From contig CAKKQC010000040.1 in NCBI GenBank assembly GCA_919901855.1, positions 153,660 through 217,659 on the forward strand: DNA of 64,000 bases, written 5' to 3'. This document shows positions 23,801 through 32,800 of this stretch, in pieces (position 1 is the stretch's first letter; the number at the start of each line of letters is the position of its first letter). Both the position numbers and the translations under genes were made by a program. This DNA comes from a bacterium. GTDB taxonomy: Bacteria > Oederibacteriota > CAKKQC01. The notes beneath the pieces are model-generated. The model was not told the DNA's origin. It ran no database searches and was given only the letters and a program-made list of their open reading frames with translations.

Positions 23801-26800
23801 TGGACGCGGCGGGGAACGTGGTCGTGGCCGGCTACGAGACGGGACTCGTCGGCGGCGGCAACTGGCGGATCCGGAAGTACGACGCGACACTGACCGTCCT
23901 GCTGGCGTCCACGGACTATGACGGACCGGGATCGGGCACCGATCTCGCGAACGGCGTGGTCGTCGATGCGGCCGGCGGGATCGTCGTCGTGGGACTCGAG
24001 CGAGGTTCCGCGGGGAGCGACAACTGGCGCATCCGGCGTTACGACGCGACACTCTCGACCCTCCTGGCGGCGACGGACTATGACGGGCCCGCGAACGGGG
24101 CGGATGCCGCCCTCGCGGTGGCCCGGGACCCGGCGGGCGGGGTCGTCGTGGTCGGTCGCGAAGACGGGAGCGCGGGCGGATACAACTGGCGCGTCCGGCG
24201 GTACGACGTGACGTTGTCGACGCTTCTCGCCACGACGGATTACAACGGTGCGGTGGGCAATGTCGACATCGCGACCGCGGTGGCCGTGGACCGGGATGGA
24301 CGGATCTTCGTGGCGGGGTCCGAGTGGACTCCGGGCGGAGGCGACAACACCCGCGTGCGCTGCTACGACTCGTCCCTTCAGTTCCTGAAGGCGTCCGCCA
24401 TGTTCGACAGCCCGATCACGGCGCTGGACACGGCGGCCGGGGCGTCGCTGGACTCGTCGGGGAATCTCGTGCTCGCGGGATACGAGGTCGGCGCCGGGAG
24501 TACCTACGACTGGTGGGTCCGCAAGCTCGACAACGCGCTGAATCCGGTGGGAGCGAAGATCTCGCATGACGGTCTTCTGGCCGGCTACGACATCCTCAGG
24601 GCAGTGGCCGCCAACGGCACCGCGTCCGTGTATGTGACGGGCGTCGAGACGGTGCGGGACGAGAACAGCAATGCCGCGGTGGCCCGGTACGAACTCCCGG
24701 CCTTCTACCCGCCAGCCGCTCCCGCCGGGCTGACGGCATCGGGATACCCGGGTTACATCGGGTTGCAGTGGACTCCGGCGGCCGTGGGCACGCGGGCCGT
24801 GTCCGGTTACCGGTTCTTCCGCCAGACCTGGGCGGGGGTGACGGAGGGGAGCTACCTCGGCCAGGTGTCGGACGGCACGACCAGTACGTTCCAGGATGCG
24901 ACAGTCGTCGGCGGGGTCCAGTACTTCTACCGCGTTCTCGCCGTGGACTGGATGGGCGTCGAGTCGGCGATCTCCATGGAAGCGACGGCGACGGCGTGTC
25001 CCGGCCTCCTGCCGCTCGTCACGATGGAGCAGGCGCCCGCGAGCCCGGGCATCGGCGATCTGGTCACATACCGGATCATCGTGACCAACCCGCCCGGCGG
25101 GGCCACTGTCACGAACGTGACGGTCTTCGACACCCTGTCGCCCGTGATCGCCGGGCCCGCGGCCGTCGTCAGGCCGGGACAGGTGGCGGTGTTCTCTCCC
25201 GTCGCGGGCGGGACCCTCTTCCGGACGGTCGGGGTGCCGCTGTCCCCGCTGTCGCCGGGGGCAACCTTCACCTACACGGTCACGGGACGGGTGGCCGCCG
25301 TGTGCGGCGTGACGACGGTTGCGAACGTCGCCTTCGTGGAGACGTCCGGTCTTTGCGGCGGCGGCGCGATGCTGTCCGGCACCGCCTCCTTCACGGTCAA
25401 TCCAGCGGCGGCCTCGTTCGCGGTGGCGCAGACGCAGGTGCCGGCCAGTCCGGGTATCGGCGCGACGGTCACCTACCAGATGGTGGTGACGAACACCGGG
25501 GCCGCGACGCTCCTCGACGTCTTGGTCGTCGACACCCTCACCGCCGTCGTCGTGGGCGTGACGTCGGCGCAGCCCGCGGGCTTCGGGCCGGTGGTGGCGG
25601 GGGTCGCGGGTTCCGCGTCGACCTACACGTTCAGCGGAACCCGGCTGACCTGGACGACGAAGCCGCCGATGCCGGGGTCGCTCAGCGGGCTCGGAGCCGC
25701 GGCGATCAACGAGAGCCTGTACGTCGCGGGCGGAACCAGCGGCGGCGCGCCGCTCGCCTCGGCCTATCGCTACGACCTGTCTACGGATTCGTGGGCCCCG
25801 ATCGCGCCGCTGCCGACCGGCCGGACCGGTGTGACTCTTGCCGCGGTGGGCGGAACGGTCTATGCGTTCGGCGGGTTCGACGGCGGCTCGTACCTCCAGG
25901 AGGTCCAGGCGTACGATCCCGCGACCGACACCTGGACACTCAGGAACAACGCCATGCCCACCGCCCGCAACGGGATGGCGGTCGCGGTCGTCGGCGGGAA
26001 TGTGTACCTCATCGACGGATTCCAGTCGGGCTCGCCCCAGGACGCGGTCGAGGTCTACGATCCAGTCGCGAACACGTGGGCGGTCAAGGCTCCCGATCCC
26101 GATCCGCGCACGGGCGCCGGGGCGGGGGTGGCGGGTGGGCTGATCTACGTCTTCGGCGGCACGGACAGCGGCGGATACACGGCCCTGACCGAGGTCTTCG
26201 ATCCGGTCGCGAACACGTGGTCTACGAAGGCGTCCCTGCCCATGGCGCGCGGCGAGATCGCGGGCGTCAGCCTCAATGGCCGCGTCTACGCCGTCGGAGG
26301 CGTGGACGGCGGCGGCTATGGCCCGGCGGTGGTCGAGTATGACCCGGCGAACGACCGCTGGGTCGCGCAGCCGAACATGGCGACGGGGCGGGGCAGCCTG
26401 GCGTCAACGGCTTTCGCCGGCCGGATCGCCGCGGTCGGCGGTTTCTCGGGCGTCACCGCCCTCAAGACCCTGGAGCTCGGCGCGCCGGGATTCGGCCCCG
26501 GGGCCGTCCTGACCTTCACGATCACGGGGCAGGTCGGGGTGGTGTGCGGCACGACGGGGGTGTCGAGCACGGCTTTTGCGACAGGGTCCACGGCTTGCGC
26601 CGAGCTCGACCAGTTCGGCGGCGTATCCGGATTCGTGCTTGCGCCGCCGCCCGTGCCGGTGCTCTCGGTCGTGAAAGCGCACGCGCCAGCCTCGCCGCTG
26701 CCGGGGACGGCTGTCACCTACACGACCGTCGTCACCAACGCGGGGGCGTCCACAATCACCGCCCTGGTGGTTACGGACACCCTGGCGGCGGGGCTGACGT

Positions 26801-29800
26801 TCACCGGGCAGTCGACATCGGCGGGCCTCGCGTGGAACGGGGCCACGACGGGCGTGATCGCGTGGTCGGGCACCGTCACGCTCGCGCCGGGGGCCAGCGT
26901 GACGGTCATTCTCGACGCGACCGTGGCGTGCGCAGCGGGCACGATCTCGAGCACCTCGTGGGCGCGCGGGACGCGCGGCTGTGTGTGGGGTGAGGCCGCG
27001 AGTGCGCCCGATGCCTTCACCGTGGTGTCGCCGGGGGCTCTGGCAGCCGCGGTTTCCGCGCCGGCCATCGTGTCGGTGGGGCAGATCTTTGCCGTCACTC
27101 TCACCGCGACCAACACCGGGGGAGCAGCGGTCGGGACGCTCACTGCGACCGCGTTCGTGGGGCCGGGGGTCGCAGCCGTCCTGGGGCCGGTGCCGGCGGG
27201 CTACGGGGTCTTGGCGCCGGGGTTGGGGGACACCTTCGCATGGACCGTGACGGCGACGGCCGCCGGGCCGGTTACCTTCACGCTGACGGCGGCCGGGTTC
27301 GCGTGCGGGACGACGACGGTGCTGGCGGCTTCGACGGTGGTCACGACCGTGCAGACGCCACCCGCACTGGCAGTTCACGTGGCCGCATTCCCCGATCCAG
27401 TCGTCCAGGCGAGCACGTTCCTCGTGACCGTCACCGTGACGAACACGGGTCAGGCGGGGGCCTCCGGGCTCGTCTTCGACGCGTTTGCGCAGGCGGGTGC
27501 CGGCGGAGCCTCGTTGTCGTCCGCTCCCGTCCTGCCGGGGGCCCTCGCCGGGGGAGCGGCGGTAACCCTGACCTGGACGTTCACGGGCTCGACCATCGGG
27601 TTGGTTGCCTTTACGGCAACCGTCTCCGGGGTCGACGTGAACTCGGGGGCCATGGTGGCCGCCGCCCGGGACACCTCGGTCCCGGTGACGGTCACCTCGC
27701 CCTCGTCCCTGGTCGCCGCGATCTACGCGTCCCGCACGTCGGTCAGCGTCGGGCAGGTCATCGAGCTCAGCCTCACCGTGACTAACACCGGCGGTGTCGC
27801 GGCGACGAACGTGGCCGCGGCGGCTTGGCAGTCGGGTGGCGCGGGGACGGCTACGCTGAGCCCCGCCGCACCGGTGTTGGTGCCCTCCATCGCGACGAAC
27901 GCGGGCGCTCTCTATACGTGGAGCGTGACGGCCACGGGGGCGGGCACCCTGTGCCTGTCGGCGACTGCGACCGCGGATGGCCCGATTGTCTCGGGGGCGT
28001 CCTCGGTCTGTATCGGCGTGGAGACGCCGGCGTCGCTCGCGGCAACGGCGACGTTCCTGCCCGCGACCGCGTGCGTGTTCCAGAGCGCGCTCTTCGTCCT
28101 AGATGTCGCCAACGCGGGACAGGCCGCGTCGTCCGGGACGACCGTGAACCTCTGGCCGTCCGGCGGCGCGGCCGGTTACGTGACGATGGGCCCGAACCCG
28201 GCCGGCCCGATCGCGATCCCGGGCGGAGCTTCGGTGTCGTTCACGTGGACGGTCATGGGCACGTCGGCGGGTACGCTCTCGTTGACGGCGACCGCCTCGG
28301 GAGCGGATGTCAATACGGGAGCGGCGGTCGTGACCGCACCCGCCGCCGCGGGCCCGGTCACGTTCTCCGATCCCGCGGACCTGTCGCCCGGCCTCACGGT
28401 TGCCGGGGTCGCGTCGGTGGGGCAGGTGGTGCCGCTCTCGTTCTCGCTGCGGAACGTCGGCGGCACCGATGCGACCGGTGTGACGCCCAGCGCGACGACG
28501 ACATCGGGTTCGGGTTTGCTCGGACCGATGGTGCCGGCCAGTCAGGATGTTCCGGTGGGCGCGACTCGGCTCTTTGCATTCGACTACACGGTCGAGACGC
28601 CGGGGGTTCACGTGTTCAGCATCACGGCAACCGGGCTGACGTGCGGGACCGCGACGACCTCGGCTTACATCACGGGAAGCCTGACGGCCGAAATGCCGGC
28701 CGTCCTCTCCGCGACCGCGATCGTGACGACGCCCGCGACGGTGACGGTGGGAGAGGTCGTGGTCGTGACGATGACCGTCACGAACACGGGGGAGGCGTCC
28801 GCGACGGGTGCGGCGGCGAACCTGCTGGCCGCCGGGGCGGCGGGCCTGCTCGGCGGACCGTACCCGGCCGGTCCCGTGGCGATCGCGGGGGCCGCGAGCC
28901 AGACCTTCGTCTGGACCTACACGACGACGGCGGCCGGGGCGGTAACCTTCACGGCGACCGCGGCGGGGGCGGATGCGAACAGCGGGGTGGTCACGGCCGT
29001 CGGGCCTCTCTCGATCCCGGGGGTCATGGTCCTGACGCCGGCGGGCCTCTCGGCGGCTGTGTCGGTCTCGCCGGCGGCCGTGTGCTCCAGCCAGACCTTC
29101 CAGGTGCGCCTCACGATCACGAACTCGGGGATGGCGGGCGCGACGGGGGTCGACGCGGGCGCGTTCGTGGTGTCGGGCGGCGGCGCGGCGACGCTGGTCG
29201 GCGGTCCGACCCCGGCCCTCCCGACCGGACTGGCGGGAGGCCTCTCGCGCGTGTTCACTTGGACCTTCACGGGTTCCTCGGCGGGCGCCGTCTGGTTCAC
29301 GACCACGGTCTCCGGGACCGATTCCGTGAACGGGGCCGCTCTGTCGACGGGCCCCGTGACATCGGCGGCCGAGGCGGTCGCGACGGGCGCCGTTCTCGCG
29401 GCGGCGCTCTCCTTCACGCCCGCGGTGGCCTCAGTGGACCAGGTGGTTGCCGTCGTGCTCACGGTCAGCAACACCGGTGACACGGCCGCGCTCGGGGTCG
29501 GCGCGAGCGCGACGACGGTAACGGGGGCGGGCCTCATGGGGTCCGCGGTTCCGGCGAGCCAGGGTGTGCCCGCGGGTGGGTTCGTGACGTTTGCATGGAC
29601 GTACACGGCCTCGGGTACGGCGCCCTCGCACGTCTTCAGCGTGACCGCGTCGGGGACGGCATGCGGCGGGCTGGTGGCGATGGCGGCGACGACCGGGACG
29701 CTGCCGGTGGAGACGGCGGCGGCGCTGTCGGGGACCCTGATCGTGACGACTTCGGCGATCGTCGAGGTGGGGCAGCTCATCGTGCTCACGATGACGGTGA

Positions 29801-32800
29801 CGAACACGGGGGCCGCGGACGTCACCGGCGTCTATCCGATCCTGAGTCCGTCGTCAGGAATCGTCTCCGGCACGCTTCTGTCGCCCGTCGGGCCGGTTGC
29901 CGTCGCCGGCGGGGCGGCGCAGACCTTCGTGTGGACCTACACCGCGACGGCGAGCGGGTTCGTGTCCTTCGCCGGGAGCGCGGCGGGGGCTGACGAGAAC
30001 AGCGGTATGGCGGTCGGGACGGGAGCGAAGGTGACGCCCGCGGTACAGATCATGACGCCGGCGAACGTGTCGGCGGCGATTACGATATCTCCCGTCGGCG
30101 TGTGTGTCGGGGAGAGCTTCCAGGTCCGGCTGACCGTGTCGAACACGGGTGAGGTGGATGTCCTGTCGCTCGACGCCGGGGCTTTCGTGGTTTCCGGCTC
30201 CGGGGGAGTGGTCCTGGTCGGTGGGCCGTCGCCCACGCTGCCGTCCACGGTCGGCGGCGGGCTGACGCGTACGTTCACGTGGACGTTCACGGGAGGGGCT
30301 GCCGGAAGCGTCTGGTTCACGACGACGGCCACGGGGTTGGACGCGCTGACCTCCGCGGCTCTCTCGACCGGCCCGGTGACGTCGCCGGCGGAGGCGGTCG
30401 CGACCGGCGCGGTCCTGTCGGCGGCGGTGTCGTTCACGCCCGCGGTGGCCTCGGTCGGCCAGCCGGTTGCGGTCACGCTCACGGTCAGCAACACGGGAGA
30501 CACGGCGGCCACCGGGGTCGCGGTGAGCGCGACCACGGCCACGGGGGCGGGGCTCCTGAGCGCGGCGGTGCCGGCCAGCCAGGGCGTGCCGGCGGGCGGA
30601 TTCGTGACGTATGCGTGGACGTACACGGTCTCGGGCACGGCGCCCGGGCACATCTTCAGCATGACCGCCTCGGGCACGGCCTGCGGCGGGCTGTTCGTGG
30701 GCGCCCCCGCCTCGGGGATCCTGACCGTCCAGGCGGCGGCCGCGCTCTCGGGGACGCTGATCGTGACGACTCCGGCTATCGTCGAGGTGGGGCAGCTCAT
30801 CGTGCTCACGATGACGGTCACGAACACGGGGGCCGCGGACGCCAACGGCGTCTACCCGCTCATGAGCCCGTCCTCCGGCATCGTGTCCGGGACCCTCCTG
30901 TCGCCGACATCTCCGGTCGTCCTGGCCTCCAATGCCTCGCAGACGTTCGTGTGGACGTACACGACGACGGCTGCCGGGTCGGTGTTCTTCGACGGGCGCG
31001 CCGATGGGACGGACGCGAACAGCGGCTTCGCCGTGGGGACCGGTCCGATGCCGGTGCCGGCGACGCAGGTGCTGACGCCTCCGAGCCTGGCGGCCGCGGT
31101 CACGGTTGAGCCGGTCTCGGTCTGTTCCGGGCAGGACTTCCAGGTCCGGCTCACGATTACCAACTCGGGACAGGTGACCGCGAATGGCGTGGATGCGGGT
31201 GCCCTCGTGCTCTCGGGCGCGGGCGCGGCCCTCGTCGGCGGGCCGACACCCGCCCTGCCAATGACCTTCGCCTCGGGTGTGTCCCGGACATTCACCTGGA
31301 CGTTCACGGGTGCGGCTGCGGGGAGCGTCTGGTTCACGACCACGGTCTCGGGAACCGACGCGATCACGGCGGCGGGGCTGTCGACCGGCCCGGTGACTTC
31401 GGCGCCGGTCGCGGTTTCCACGCCGGCGATCCTGGTGGCGAGCGTCTCGGCGCCGACGACGGCGTGCACGAGCTCGGTGGTGACCGTAGTCCTGACGGTG
31501 ACGAATACGGGCGGCGTGGACGCGACGGTGGTGGCTCCCAGCGCGACGACGACATCCGGCTCCGGGTCGTTCGGCGCCCCGGCTCCCGCCAGCCAGACGG
31601 TGCCCGCAGGCACGATGCGGACCTTCTCGTGGGCCTATACGGTCGACACGGCGGGGTCGCACGTGTTCAGCGCGACGGCCAGCGGGTTGACGTGTGGATC
31701 GTCCGCGGTCTCGGGGGACGCGATGGGGACGCTGGCGGCGACCGCCGCGGCCTCGCTGTCGGGGACCCTGATCGTGACGACTCCGGTGCCGACCGAAACG
31801 GGCCAGATGATCGTGCTGACGATGACGGTCACGAACACGGGGATGGCTGTGGCGACGGGGGTCACGGGATCGCTGGTGCCCGGCGCGGCGTTGGGCGTGC
31901 TGGCAGGGCCGTTCCCGGCCGGGCCCGTCTCGCTGGCGTCGAGCACGTCGCAGACGTTCGTCTGGACCTACACGACGACGGGGGCCGGGGGCGTCAGCTT
32001 CACGGGTGGCGCGACGGGGACGGATGCCTGCGGGTCGGCGTTGACCATCGGCTCTCCGGCGACGCCTGCCGTCCAGATCCTGACGCTTCCGAGCCTGGAG
32101 GCCGCGGTGACGGTCGAGCCGATCTCCGCGTGCTCGGGGCAGTCCTTCCAGGTTCGCCTGACGATCACGAACTCGGGTGAGGTGACCGCGAACGGCGTGG
32201 ACGCGGGCGCCCTCGTGCTCTCGGGCGCGGGCGCGGCCCTCGTCGGCGGGCCGACGCCCGCTCTGCCGATGGCCATTGCCGGGGGGGTCTCCCGGACATT
32301 CACGTGGACTTACACAGGCGCGGCTGCGGGGAGCGTCTGGTTCACGACCACGGTCTCGGGGACCGATGCGCTCACGGCGGCGGGCCTGACGACCGGTCCG
32401 GTGACGTCGGTGCCCGTGACGATCTCCACGCCAGCGGTCCTTGTTTCGAGCGTCTCGGCTCCGCCGGCCGCCTGCACGGGTTCGGTCGTGACGGTGACGC
32501 TGACGGTGACCAACGCGGGCGGCGTGGACGCGATGGCGGTTTCGCCCAGCGCTACGACGACATCCGGATCGGGGCTGTTCGGCGCCCCGACTCCCGCCAG
32601 CCAGACGGTGCCCGCGGGCACGATGCGGACCTTCGCGTGGAGCTACACGGTAGGGACGGTGGGAGCGCACAGCTTCAGTGCCACGGCGAGCGGGCTGACC
32701 TGCGGCTCCTCGGCGGTGTCGGGCGCGGGAGCCGCGAGCCTGGCCGCGACCGCGGCCGCCGCGTTGTCGGGAACCCTGATCGTGACGACGCCGGTGCCGC

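Noticed and set aside
19780..24700. Regularly spaced similar segments that could suggest a CRISPR array
   Set aside because: The spacing is about 162 nt, the repeats are imperfect and in frame, and they encode SBBP propeller blades.
29854..32670. Minus-strand open frame of 938 codons across the CARDB-like array
   Set aside because: Its apparent repeats simply mirror the repeats of the coding strand.
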